Assembly: GCA_036245805.1 (NCBI GenBank)
Contig: BTRK01000001.1
Span: 7,998,001-8,062,000, forward strand
DNA from: Pristionchus mayeri
Taxonomy: Eukaryota; Nematoda; Chromadorea; Rhabditida; Neodiplogasteridae
Reading direction: 5' to 3'
Length of the DNA stretch: 64,000 bases
Positions 12,101 to 23,283 of the stretch are shown one piece after another (the stretch's first letter is position 1; the number at the start of each line of letters is the position of its first letter). The position numbers and the translations under genes are program-made. A model generated the notes under the pieces. That model had not been told where the DNA came from and made no database searches. It worked only from the letters and a program-made list of their open reading frames with translations.

Positions 12101-15100
12101 AGCAAGCAATCAAATTTGGTTACGAGAATCCGGATGCTGTCGAAAATGCGGGAGAAAGGGCGAAGTGAGCTAATTAATAATTTTCCTTAATGAGTGAACA
12201 CTAATTACTGCACTAATTAGTGGTGTGTTGTCAATATCAGGGTTGATATAGTATGGTTGCGCATCACATAACTAATTTAAATTAATACTTTCACTTTGAT
12301 TGCATAGTTACCTCCTAATGCTTTGCTCTCACGTCAGGAGCAAAAAACGCACCGCTCACTCTAAAGAACGCACTTCCTGGCTGATTAATGGGTGTGTAGT
12401 AGAGATGGCCATTCGATCTGAGGTAGCGATTCCACTACGCCTCTCGGCACTAGGTCGGGTGAGAACTATGACGTCATGCCGCTTTTGATATATCAAAGGC
12501 GGCATGACGTCATAGTTCGCATCCGATCTAGTGCCCGCCTCTCCATCCTCGAACTGCGAAATGAGGCGAAGGAGAGGTGTAGCGGAATCGATACCTCGCA
12601 GCGAATGGGAATCCTAAGTGTGTAGTAGATGGTCTGACTTTATTCATTTCTCCCACTCTATCGATTGCACAACCAGCTAAAGAGTGGGAGACATGAAGAG
12701 AGACAGTTGCATTTTGTGTGTGATTAATCTAGAGACCCTGTATTTTAATCTGAACTTCAGACAATTCGACGTTTCTATGGGAAACTGTGTGCAGATTGCA
12801 GAGCAGCTGACCTACTGGGATGCGGTGAGGAAATTTCGATTTTTTCAAAACATTAAAGAAATTAGGTGATTCGATGCCACGTGATATTTATATATATTTG
12901 GAAAATTGTCTTGCTTCGATTTCACGCTAGTCATTGCGTAACGTCCTATGTAGGCAAAATCGTGTTGGTGATATGATGCCACACTGGTTTATTAATTTTC
13001 GAATATTCAGTGGTGGTCAATCGGTATTCATCGTTCAGTCGTTATACTATTATTCGTCTTACTGTCATATCCTCACTTGCAGACGCTCTTCAAGGAGGTC
13101 ATCATGCATCAATGCCAGTCGAGTGTATGGAGTAGGAGGCATAAGCTGGGAGCGGAGAGATACTACACAGTCAAGGCGACTATCGATCAGGTATACGGTA
13201 GGAAATGATGGATACCGTGGAAAGGAGATGGAAAATAGTTGGGGACTGCATAAACACATTGTATAATATTTGTTTTTCTTTGAAGACGAAACGGGGTGTC
13301 TTAGTTCATGTGCCCATGAAGCCAAGAACAACAGGCTTACTACGTTTCGAAATTTTTTATTTCGAATATCCCTCCGCTATGGTTTTGGAAGATATTAATT
13401 TAGTATTTATCATGTACATTTTATTTACGAACACAATTTTGATTAGTATTGTTATTATGATGAGTAATTTGACAATTTCCAGTTCAATGCTGTTTCTCAA
13501 CGCGTTATGACATCTGTGGTTCTTCCCGAGTGCAAGGCTGACTTCAGAGCAAAAGTGATCACAAAGTGGATCGAGATTGCAAAGGTACGGTTGGATTACG
13601 GTAGGCGTGCGCACCATAATGGATTGGTACGGTAGCAATATGGTACCGGGGAATGTGAACTTAGAATTACAATGCACCAGGTGCCCTGTAACGATAGGAA
13701 GAGCAGAAACATTTTGGGATATTATTCTTATGTTTATGTTTCACGGACAATTCACATTTACGTGTTCTTTCACTGTTTCGCTAATCGTCCTAGATGCTGT
13801 CGCAAATACTAAATGATCGATTGTATAAATGGGCGAGTAAAATCTTCACACTTCAGGAATTGCGGGCGTTAAAGAATTTCTCCTCCCTCAAGGCCGTTCT
13901 CTCTTCCCTCCAGAGTGAACCAATCCATCGACTGAAAGCAACATGGACACTCGTACCACAGTGAGTATTTTATTGTTTTGGACTGCTCAACGATGTCCTA
14001 TTATCGAAATGTCAGGGAATGAGCGGATATGGAAGTTGTGAAACAAAAATTTGGAGAGCTCTAGTTTTCACATTTTTTTCTTAAATACTTTTGATTTCGA
14101 TATACTTGTACTTTATGAAATGTAATCAAGTCACGAGAATATATTTATCCAACTCTTAAACTGATATATTTTCCCTCAGGAAATCTCTGGCGACCTTCCG
14201 TGAGCTGTCGGCCATCTTCGATTCGGATGATTCTGGTGAGTTATTCATTGCAGTTATTCTCTCTCATGCAATTTCGGGTCTGTTCACGACCTTTTACTCT
14301 ATTGTTTAAATTTTGAAAAATATGCTATTGTATTAGATTAATTGAAGTAAAATCTCAGGCGACGAGAAACGGATACTCGACCAGGAGGGAACAGCGAAGA
14401 GCTCGCCGTTGAGGAGACCGCAGTTGATACAGGTGAGGGAGATAGGGGTACCTGAATAGTTAGGAATTGGAAAAAAATAGTGAGAGAACTGGTGAATTTT
14501 TACCAGTTAAATTTGTGCTGCCGAGTTTTTATTTACCAGAACTGCGCACTATTATTTACCAGAACTGCGCACTATTATTTACCAGAACTGCGCAGTAGTT
14601 TTTGGAAGATGTGTTCGAAATTACAAATTTATCTTCAAAAATATCTTTTGATGATATTATTCTGGCATGCAGAATGTGTGTTGCCTCTTTACTAGCAAAT
14701 TATGAGAAACGTGGGAATTATTAATTGTTCGTAGTATAATGCGAAATTACAATTTTAAATTACTTGAAAAAAATTCAACCATTCTGCAAAGCAGAAAATT
14801 AGCTTCCATATCATCCTTAAGCATTATAATTACAGAACTGTCGTCGAACGAAGTCGGATGTGAATCTGGCAGAGTGCCAAGGGACTGTTCCCTACCTCGG
14901 CTCATTCCTCACCGACCTCACCATGATCGACAACGCTACGCCAGACTACACCGACGGTAGGGAGTGGGCGGATTACGGTAGATGGAGGATGGGCGGGACT
15001 GCAATTATTAGTGTTGTTGTTATTGGAAAGGCTACATCGCATTGATCAATGCAACCCGAAAGATTTGGTGATGAAGTATATTTGAAGCACTATTGATACA

Positions 15101-18100
15101 ATCAGAAAATAGTGACTTTTTCAGATGGTCTCATCAATTTCGAGAAGCGCGAGCGGGAATTCGAAGTGTTGGCGAAGCTGAGACTACTGCAGTCTGCTGC
15201 AAGGGCCTACAGGTGAGCTGGTGGCAGGTACCAGGCATGAATTTTCTTTTCCCTTTTTCCAAAACTGAAAACTTAATTTCAGAATGCCCCGGGACGCTGC
15301 GTTCTGTGCCTGGTTCCACTACCTGCCAACGATGAGTGACAAGGAATGGTGAGGACGCTTGCTAACTAATTAACAAATATTTAATTATGCAAATTCTAAA
15401 GCTATTGTGTTAGCAGTTGTCATTCTTTCCAGAACGAACGTTAAAATGATCACCCTATCACTTGCAGCTACACCCGTTCTGCCGAGGTCGAGCGACTGCC
15501 TCAGACTACTCCTCAGCCGGGTGCTGCAACTGCAGCAGGGGGCGTGGCCAAGAGTGCGACCATCGGTCGAATCTTCCCCCTGTCATCGAGAGGATCAGGA
15601 GGAGCCGGAGGAGGAGCAGGTATGGTAGAGGGAGGGATACTGTAAGTGTGTGGTAGTGCTTACCGATGATAAAGAAGCTACTGTAGAATATGATGAAATT
15701 ATTTTGTAAAAGGATTTGCAAGTGCACTAAATCATTGATCGGGAATACTTCAGAACTAGAAGAAATTGTGAAACACGAATTGAACAAGCGCAGTTACCAG
15801 CTTAGATTCTGTAATGACTGTGCATGACAGTGTATTTCTGCAATACAACTCTCATGAGATTCAATAATTTGCAATGGTAGATCTCTCTTCCCAACTTAAA
15901 TAAACATTATTATATTCTTGCAGTTACAAATGGAGTGGGAGGCGATTCTCCGACCCTCGCTCGTGCTCTTCCCGGCCAGACGAGTAGAGATAGTGGGATT
16001 CACTCGGATGAGGCTGATGGAGTGAATGGTCAGCAAGATTAATTTAAATTTTTTTAATATCTGCTTGTTATTATTTTTGACTTCCACTGCCTGGCATGCC
16101 AGAATCAAGCAGCCTCATTTCTATCCTTTCTAGGTTGTCCGTCGCTCCGTGGCCAGTCACTCACGGCTCCCTCCACTCCAATCAATTCAGTGTCGTGGAA
16201 AGGGGGAAGGAGCACGTTCTACCACAGTGGACGAGCTGGTGAGTGGAGAGGGAGTGGAAGAGCGAGGCGGGTGGATTTGAGGAGTGGAAGGGAGAGTGAT
16301 AGTTGAATTTTGATCTGTGTGATTTTGCCCTGCAAGATGCGGGTATAGGCTAGATAAAAGTAGGGGTTTTTGATGGTAATAACATGTCGGCGATTGTCAA
16401 AATATTACAGAAACGAAGCAATACAATCGTCATTGAAGCCGTCACAGTAGCAAATATTCAGAATTTGTAATAGTTTTCAATATTCGGGTGGGCTTATGCG
16501 ATTAGGTGGTCTAAAATATAAAAGAATAGTATCTTTTGGGAAATTTTAAAACCCGCGGATTCACGCTGCAATAGGCAATAATGAGTGGGCTGTATCTTTG
16601 CTTTACGAAAAGTGGTTGCACTTGTTGACTAAAAAATATAATTATTGATGCAATTATAGTTCGAGGCATAAATGTTTCGTAATCCTCATGTGATCTCTTA
16701 TCTCTCCAGGCACTTCCTCCTCCGATTTTCACAATCTGTCTGGTCTTCCTCCTCCCCATCAAAGGACTCAATCGGGAGACAGCTCAGCCTCCACCCCCAC
16801 CCACCACCACTCGGAGGTGAGGAGTAATATGACCATAATGGATGTGCATGGTACGAGTGGCGTGAGCTGTGTTTGTATAGGCCGAGTTTGTAACACTTTG
16901 TATCTTTCATTTTTAGCTAATAACTGATGCTGAATGGCTTGGAACATGTTAAATATTGCTCTCAATTTAGTAAAAATTGATTGAAATGCCTGGAAATGTT
17001 GGGTAACTTTTCTTTCCGCAATGGTAATGATCTTGTGTGATGAGCCCGAAAATTTTCCTTCTGGGAAACTACTTGTGTGAATCGCAATTTCACCTCGGCT
17101 AATTGCTCTAATCTTCTTTTCAATACCTATCGTACTGCTTTCCTTGGTGTGCCCTCCCCTCTTCTCTGCTCCTCTCCTCTGGCTTCATTCCAGCCCTTCT
17201 CCGTCTCTCTTCCCTACAAAGGCAGCCAACGACTGAAGAGACTCAATGATAGACTCAACCAGGTGCTTTGTAGTTTGTAGTCTTTGATCTCGGTTGTTTG
17301 AGCTAAGAATGGGACTGAATGAAGCATGGCTTGGTTGCATCTTGCTATCTAGAACTGCAATGTAACTATTGCTTATGATATTGAACTCGAAATGCTGATA
17401 ATAGGGACGACTAATTTACTCATAACTTCTTTCAGTCTTCTTCCTCGTCTTCTTCTTCTCCTCGGTCTTCGATGTCTTCTGCAGCCCATCCGGCCAACGG
17501 AGCAGCAGGGGCAGCAGGAGGAGGAGTCAGCAACTTCAGACTGGCCAGGTGAGAGTGGTTATTTTCTCTTTAAGAAGGAACAGCGATTGAGAATTTCGGT
17601 ACACCAGCAAACAAGTCACAATAGTGCAGCGATAATTCTCCTGGAAGAAATTTTGATTTTTTATCTGAGGAGGTAATCGATCAGTGTAGGAGATGCATTT
17701 CATTGTCAGGGGAAGAAACATAACAGCGCGATTTCGCTGTGTAATTTTGGATTTTTTTAAAAGGTCAATATATCCGTCCTTTACTGACAAAATGAATTTC
17801 CAAGTTAGAAGGTCAAATTGTGTATCGTCAGTGCACCGGGTGATGAAGGGAATATTTTTTTGTACTTAATTAATTAATTATCTAATCTCAGGGTTGGTCT
17901 GGACGACGATCTACTGGCTGCTCGAGGAATCACGGATAGTGGAGGAGCAGCCAACTACAAGTGCATCAAGGTTAGTGGTTGGAGATTTTGACCCATGTTA
18001 CCATTATCGAAAAGGCTATTGGAGCTGAGTATAGTGAAACACTGAAACAAGAAGTTACTAAAGGAAAAGTGTATGGTTGATTGGATGACAAAAAATCATA

Positions 18101-18810
18101 CAAAACTCTGGGATGCCATCGCAATTTAGTATATTGAACATATGAAACAACAATGCGCAACTGTTTTTTTTATTTCTTTGAAAATATTTTTTCGCAATGT
18201 ATTTTAATGTACTGCAGGTCGAGAATGGGGACCGGATGAGTGCTCTGATCGGTCGATGTCTCGAGAAGCATCTGATGATGGGAGAGGAACCAGCATCCTA
18301 CTGTCTGGTGCAACTCCTACCTGGAGGAGGTACGGTAGTTGATATGAGCTATACGGTATATCAATCGATGTGATACAGTAAGGAACTCTCATTGGAGTTG
18401 TAGGGTAGCAGCTATAGCGATTCACATATTTCCCCTAACCATGTCAAAAGGTGGTGAACTTGAATCGCGCAGTGAGGTACTAGTGAGTTTTGTGCCTCAT
18501 CATTAAGTTATCCGCATACAGACTGCCTGAATTCGATGGGGACTTGGTGTTAATACTATTCAAAATATAATTAAAGGATAATTTGAATTAGTGTTCGTTT
18601 TAACTCTCGCTCTCTCCAGGCGAGTTGCAACTGCCCGACAAGTGCAATCCCTTCTACGCGATGGCTCCCGACGCGACATCCCCCATGGCGAATCTGCTCC
18701 TACGACGACGTCCCGAGGGAGGAGAAGGGGGTACGGTAGCCCCCTCGGCAAGAAAAATCAATAAAATGAAGATGAGCAATCTGATGCGATGGAGCAGCGG
18801 GTACTTGTGA
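165..18810 (+). CDS. rgl-1: RalGDS-like Ral guanine-nucleotide exchange factor (copy 1, intact)
   Basis: RalGDS/RGL proteins bind Ras-GTP through a C-terminal RA domain and load GTP onto Ral. Exons read: 165-254, 827-865, 10194-10331, 10674-10763, 11056-11135, 11291-11404, 11524-11600, 12080-12164, 12761-12824, 13083-13190, 13483-13584, 13857-13960, 14180-14235, 14359-14432, 14836-14956, 15125-15212, 15283-15348, 15468-15619, 15924-16028, 16134-16238, 16710-16816, 17194-17262, 17436-17548, 17892-17970, 18218-18329, 18620-18810. All phases agree and total 2529 nt (842 codons plus TGA). N-terminal [20 protein letters not shown] matches the RGL leader; [13 protein letters not shown] opens the REM domain (about 80-215); the RasGEF core (about 235-510) contains [18 protein letters not shown] and [11 protein letters not shown]; a Ser/Gly/Pro linker follows; RA (about 738-830) contains [19 protein letters not shown]. 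The exon 4 donor is GC (GAG|GCAAGT). The final TTG-TGA overlaps a good donor (TT|GTGAGT), so a further exon near 18941 is possible. Subfamily is firm; the symbol is by similarity to the C. elegans gene. Confidence 0.93.
866..2705. other. Intron 2, first part: no gene seen; direct repeats
   Basis: Apparent ORFs here have no recognisable domains. Two diverged direct repeats of about 200 bp start near 1796 and 1994; both share GAGCGNGTGTGAT early and GCTGATTAGGCG-like and GAATAA.CGGGCG-like blocks later, each followed by a GCTGATTTT-like block. A hairpin-MITE remnant (CATGCTCTCTCGCTTTCTCT) lies near 2550. Confidence 0.5.
2706..4760. repeat. Diverged direct-repeat array in intron 2, interrupted by a foldback element
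   Basis: Two copies of a block of about 225 bp (2706-2934 and 4046-4270) share GAGTTGGGGTTACG, an AATCTAGATC block, GTGCAA.G.TGTTCAATGA and GCATTGATCAGCTCT. Weaker relatives beginning with a TTGGGGTTRCAGAA-like block follow near 4300 and 4695. The foldback at 2935-4022 lies at the end of the first unit, so it was inserted after the array formed. Confidence 0.6.
2935..4022. mobile_element. 1.09-kb foldback (palindromic) element, copy A
   Basis: The two halves are inverted repeats of each other: CACTATCTGAGATAATCGG at the left against CTCTCAGATAGTCTG at the right, and GGTGATCTAGCTTCTGCTTG (3299 on) against its complement near 3625. There is no transposase, so it is non-autonomous. TA-rich flanks (TATA on both sides) suggest a TA-type target, but the exact duplication is ambiguous. 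A copy differing at only about seven positions lies at 40023-41114. Confidence 0.85.
8284..8347. mobile_element. Short hairpin MITE (CTCTCG family)
   Basis: TTTGCACACTCTCTCG (8295-8310) pairs with CGAGAGAGTGTGCAAA (8325-8340) around a 14-nt loop, with further weaker pairing outside. Relatives are at 8761-8830 and 63498-63590, and less complete ones near 7810 and 45468. Confidence 0.7.
8761..8830. mobile_element. Short hairpin MITE (CTCTCG family)
   Basis: GACTCTCTCCT-like ends and a CTCTCTAG / CGCGAGAGAG stem surround a TTTTATCTAACC loop that matches the loop of the element at 8284-8347, showing common descent. Confidence 0.65.
12405..12612. mobile_element. MITE with a TGACGTCA-containing hairpin, in intron 8
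   Basis: A 56-bp nearly perfect inverted repeat (12463-12518) has GAACTATGACGTCATGCCGC on the left arm and its complement on the right. Outer inverted ends match GATGGCCATTCG-like and GAGGTA.CGATTCC sequence. The same insertion sits at 34138-34346 in intron 8 of the inverted gene copy, so it predates the duplication; the hairpin alone recurs at 29479-29533. Confidence 0.75.
14531..14594 (+). repeat. 23-bp tandem repeat in intron 14
   Basis: The unit ATTTACCAGAACTGCGCACT plus ATT is present at 14531-14553 and 14554-14576, with a partial third at 14577-14594. It lies wholly within intron 14 of copy 1. Confidence 0.85.
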
Positions 18811-21044
18811 GTATACGATAGGCTCATGATTTATCGATCGATTGATTGTTGTTTTGCCTTTTGATGATTTCCGTGATTTTCCCCTCCCGCTCAATTTGCG
18901 ACATTCACTCGGTATTCACCTGCTATATTCTTTCGATTAGAGGACCAGTGCGGGTAGGCCCTCTCTCTTCTCGATTTCCACGTTTCTTATTCTCGATTTC
19001 CGCGCCCCGCCCCTTCCGATGGTAAATCTCGCCCTACAGTACACCAATACACGACAGCACGATGATACCGTATCTCTGACCGCCTTCACGCTCTTTTCTA
19101 GCCGTTAGTCTTGTCATTCCTCGCTCAGCCTATTATCGATTGATTCCGAGCTCATAATCAATATATTGACCTATTTCAGTAGGTTGAATTGCTCTTAGAG
19201 TATGTGCCTTGTATTCATTTTACTCCTATTTTTAATAATAATCGTCCTGAATATCACTCCCCGACCCCATGAATATTGTACATGTACCGACTGTTATGCC
19301 GACTGCGTGTACATAACTAGCACGTTTTATAGAGAGATCAATTAACAACCTCAAACTAGAGCAATAAAGATGTTAATGCTATGAATTTATGATCTACAGA
19401 TTAACCGCAGGAAAGAGTGTAACCTTGAAATATAAATTGAGAAGCAAACCCTCCCGCAGTATTGGGGCGCCACCTCTGCTAGATGATCCGAGAAGCACGA
19501 GTGATTGAATTCTATCGCTCCATGGCTGAACAAAATACGAATGGGATGGACTTTCGTATATTCACGATAAACCCTTAATTGTGGGTAGACGCTAGTCACG
19601 CTTGATCTAGTGTCAATCCACTCCAATATTGGTATTATGATTATTATTTCGAGGCAGCATCGAGAAAATTGTCGCTTCACTGCAGACAGTGAAGAAAATC
19701 GCTTCACTGCAGACAGTGAAGCGCTCGCTCCGATGCCTGCAGAGAAGAGGAGGAAGAGTTAAGGTGTGATCACTTTTCTGCCCTTTACAGGAATTATATC
19801 TTGAGGAGAGAGATAAAGAGGAGGGAATGGAAAGAGACAGTGTTTGCTTCCCGTAATTGTTGTTGTCCTTCCTCACAACAGCAACTACGGGAAGCTATTT
19901 CGTAGATTGTGGGTTGTTGAATTTCTATAGCAGTGGTGACATCATTAATGAGCCCAGGGCCAAACCCTTGTTTGCATAACCCTGCAGCAGGGGCAGCATT
20001 GAGCGTGTCGGAGCAGGGATTTGAGAAGACGGACGAACGATGGCTCGGTTTCATCAGGAAGAAGAAGAAGAAAACGATGAACAGAGTGAGCTGAGCGAGA
20101 GAGAGGACTTTCTTTTTGCTCCAGTGATCTATATTTCAATCCTCATCATCATCGCCATAGAATTGTGGTATTGCTGAAAAAATGTTTTTACATTGCTGGC
20201 GTGAACGATATTGCAGCTTAGTGTGCGATGGGGTTTTGAGCATCTGCTGAAAAAATGGATGAAAAATGTCTTTAAAAAATGTGTGTAGTTAGCACAAATC
20301 AGAAATAATGAAAGTGTTGGGTGTTATAGAGAGATCAGCGAATTTATAGGATAGATCTCGTTCAATCAATGTAACACATAATACATGTATGAGTCTCATA
20401 CTGCTTCGAACATTGCCGCGTCATTATGTATAGTTTGTACTAATCCTGAAACCAGATACTCGCGGGTGTAAGCGAGTTTCATTATTTCTTTTCCTTATTC
20501 AAATTTTAGAATGAAAATTCTAAAGGTATCCTGAAGGAAGGCGCGCCGTTTCCTCATAGGTTCTATGATGCATGATCGCTCTTTCTCTCTCTTTTCTTCA
20601 CATTGACACATTGTAAGATATGGAGGACAATCTGCAGATTGTAAGTGGGGAGAGTTGGGATGATCTTTGATTTATGAAATTAGTGAGGCGTTCAATGTTA
20701 ACGATGGAGGTACATTTATATAATTTATATTTTGCACGAAAGCACCCTGCTTATGGGACTATATTTTCACAACGTCAAATAATGTCGTAAATTCGGTCCG
20801 CGGTTTGATGTGCCATCTCTGCTTGATCATCTCTAATTTATATGGAGGACGATGTTAGATGAATAATGTGGCATTCGAACAGAAATACATACGAAACAAA
20901 ATATCTAGGGGTTTTCCGCACTGCTTCAACATGCGTTTATACATATTCTGTTAGAGTTGAATAGTCGAGGGTGAGGGTAACAGGCATCTGCTTTTTTTTT
21001 CAACCAAAAAAGGTGAGAACTTTGTATTGACAAGGAAATATACA
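18811..21044. other. 3' flank of rgl copy 1; no further gene seen
   Basis: This stretch is homologous, inverted, to about 22680-25520. A possible extra last exon begins after an AG near 18940. The first good AATAAA is at 19363-19368, about 550 nt past the stop, and is kept in the inverted copy; it could be the poly(A) signal. Tandem CGCTTCACTGCAGACAGTGAA blocks lie near 19672-19712. Confidence 0.45.
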
Positions 21045-22140
21045 ACGACACCAACATAATATCATGGTTTTCCCTCACCTGCGCATCAATTTATGCAGGT
21101 CGGCCCTGCTTTCTCAGCAGCTGCAGCGAGGTAAGAAGATGGATAAGGAGTGAGCAGGTGAGCGATAAGAGATTCAATGCATCTCTTGATAGGAACTGAC
21201 GTAGAAGGCTGTAAAGTTAAAGTCAGACATTGATGGAAATGTTGCCCGCTGTTCTAATGCTACACTTCTATTAGATTAACCTAAAAGGAGTAGCAACAGC
21301 AATGCGACGTAGATTTTGAGGACAAAATAAAATGCACTTGTCAATTACGAGAAGACAGCCAAAAATAATGAATGAAAACACCGTTGCAAACATCGTTGCG
21401 AATTCGCAAAGTTATGGCGCACCAAATTCGCGGGAACATTTTGTATTGTTATTTGCCATTGTTGTAATGAAGTTATTAGTTTCCCGGGTTTTCGCAATGC
21501 ATTACTATTAATACTCATAATTACAAGAGATTCCAGTTGATTCCGTAGAGCTTCCCAACATTATGCACAGTCGGTAAATCGCTTTCTCAGTGCTATTATA
21601 AAGTATTTCGAAACCAATCACACATTAGTAATTGCTTAACTATTAAAACATGAAAAAATACATTAACGGTTGCACCAGCCTTTCAACATCGAATTCCCAA
21701 AGCGCCCTTATCTTAACCCTTTCTGACCTGCTCGCTTCCCAATCAAAATGAAGTCATCATCGCGACGTCACTCGCGTTTTCTCTCTTCGACAAAAGTGAT
21801 ATGAGAGCGAAAGGAACGGATAGAGAAGCTCTGACCTTTTTGGCTGTCGTCTTCTCGCAAATGACAAGTGCATTTTGTTTTCTGTTACAAATCAACATTG
21901 TATTGCCATTGCTACTCCTTTCAGGTTAATCTAATAGAGCATTAGAACAGCGGGCAACATTCCCATCAATGTCTGACTTTAACTTTACCGCCTTCTACGT
22001 CAGTTCCTATCAAGAGATGCATTGAATCTCTTATCCCTCACCTGCTCACTCCTTATCCATCTTCTTAGCTCGCTGCAGCTGAGAAAAGAGGGACCTGCAT
22101 AAATTGATACTCTACCATAATATTATGTTGATGTCGTTGC
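21045..22140. mobile_element. 1.1-kb foldback element between the two gene copies
   Basis: The left half (CAACGACACCAACATAATAT onward) is repeated in inverse order up to ATATTATGTTGATGTCGTTG at the right, with centre near 21593. Shared blocks include GAACTGACGTAGAAGGC (about 21191) and its complement GCCTTCTACGTCAGTTC (about 21991). It has no coding capacity. A diverged relative lies near 55845-56060. It occupies the turning point between copy 1 and the inverted copy. Confidence 0.75.
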
Positions 22141-22762
22141 TCATCGCTGGTATTTCATCAGTAGGAAATAATATAATCATAAATTCACCCAATAACTCTC
22201 CGATTCTTCATCAGTACATCAATCTAGGGAACTAATCCGATACAATCGGATCGACTGCGCCGTCTCGAAAGAATAATCATAATACCCATATTGGCTTGGA
22301 TAGTGGCACTATTTCAAGCGTGCCCAGAGTCTACTAGAAATTCAGGAGCCATGGTGATGACATTGTATTCGAGAGGACTCGAAAAATCATTTTTTTGTTT
22401 GAAAGTGAAATCTGGAGAACAATAATGCCCTCCTGCTCCACTGATCATTTATCAAAAGTGGCGCTCCAATAATGCGGGACAATTTGATTCTCGATTTTTA
22501 TTGCAATGCACTTTTCCTCTACTATTAATATAAATGCCATTCATTTGAAGAAAATAAAATTAAAAACCATCCCTCATCTCTCCACTCTGAATATCGTCCT
22601 CCTTCTATTTCCATTCCTCCATCAGCAACCGCAGTTTGGCATGCAAGAACACTGCAATAGACCAACTGTTTTTTTCATATTTCCTTGTCAATACAAAGTT
22701 CTCACCTTTTTGGTTAAAAAAAAATAAAAACAGATGCCTGTTACCCTCACCCTAGACTATTC

Positions 22763-23283
22763 GGGGGGCGGACAAAACCGCAACGGACAAAACCGCAACG
22801 GATCGCCGTTCGATGGAGATTTGATCAAGTAACCTGGGAGTTGTTGCATTGTTATCAGTATGCCCTCAACCACATCACCCTGATTAGATCCTTTAATTAG
22901 GCGATCTTGCGTTTCACTCTCAATCAGCGTATAGGGTTCATTGTCCAAAATTCGATATTTAAGTGGAAAATCATGGTTAGATATACACCAAATGTTGACA
23001 CCCAAATATATTACAGTACACAAGGAACCAATGTGACCCAGCAACATGATGATTAATTGCTTACGTCATTCGGTTTTTATCTAACCATGATTTTCCAAGC
23101 AAATAGTCAATTTTGAACAACGAACCCCTATACATAGATATGGAGTGAAACTCAAGTTCGCCTAATTAGAGGATCTAATCAAGATGATGTAGTAGAGGGA
23201 ATACTGATAACAATGCAACAACACCCAGGTTGCTTGATCAAATCTCCAGCGAACGGCGATCCGTTGCGGTTTTGTCCGCCCCC
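22763..23283. mobile_element. hAT-like palindromic MITE with 8-bp target duplication (left arm)
   Basis: The 521-bp element has inverted ends GGCGGACAAAACCGCAACGG and its complement and is palindromic through most of its length. It is flanked on both sides by GACTATTC (22755-22762 and 23284-23291). Copy 1 of the duplication has the empty site with one GACTATTC near 20960-20975 (inverse strand). Eight-bp duplications are typical of hAT elements; the superfamily is inferred from that alone. Confidence 0.8.

Noticed and set aside
22757..23047. 96-codon ORF and its mirror at 28560-28850
   Set aside because: Both are readings through the palindromic hAT-like MITE and have no protein-like conservation of their own.
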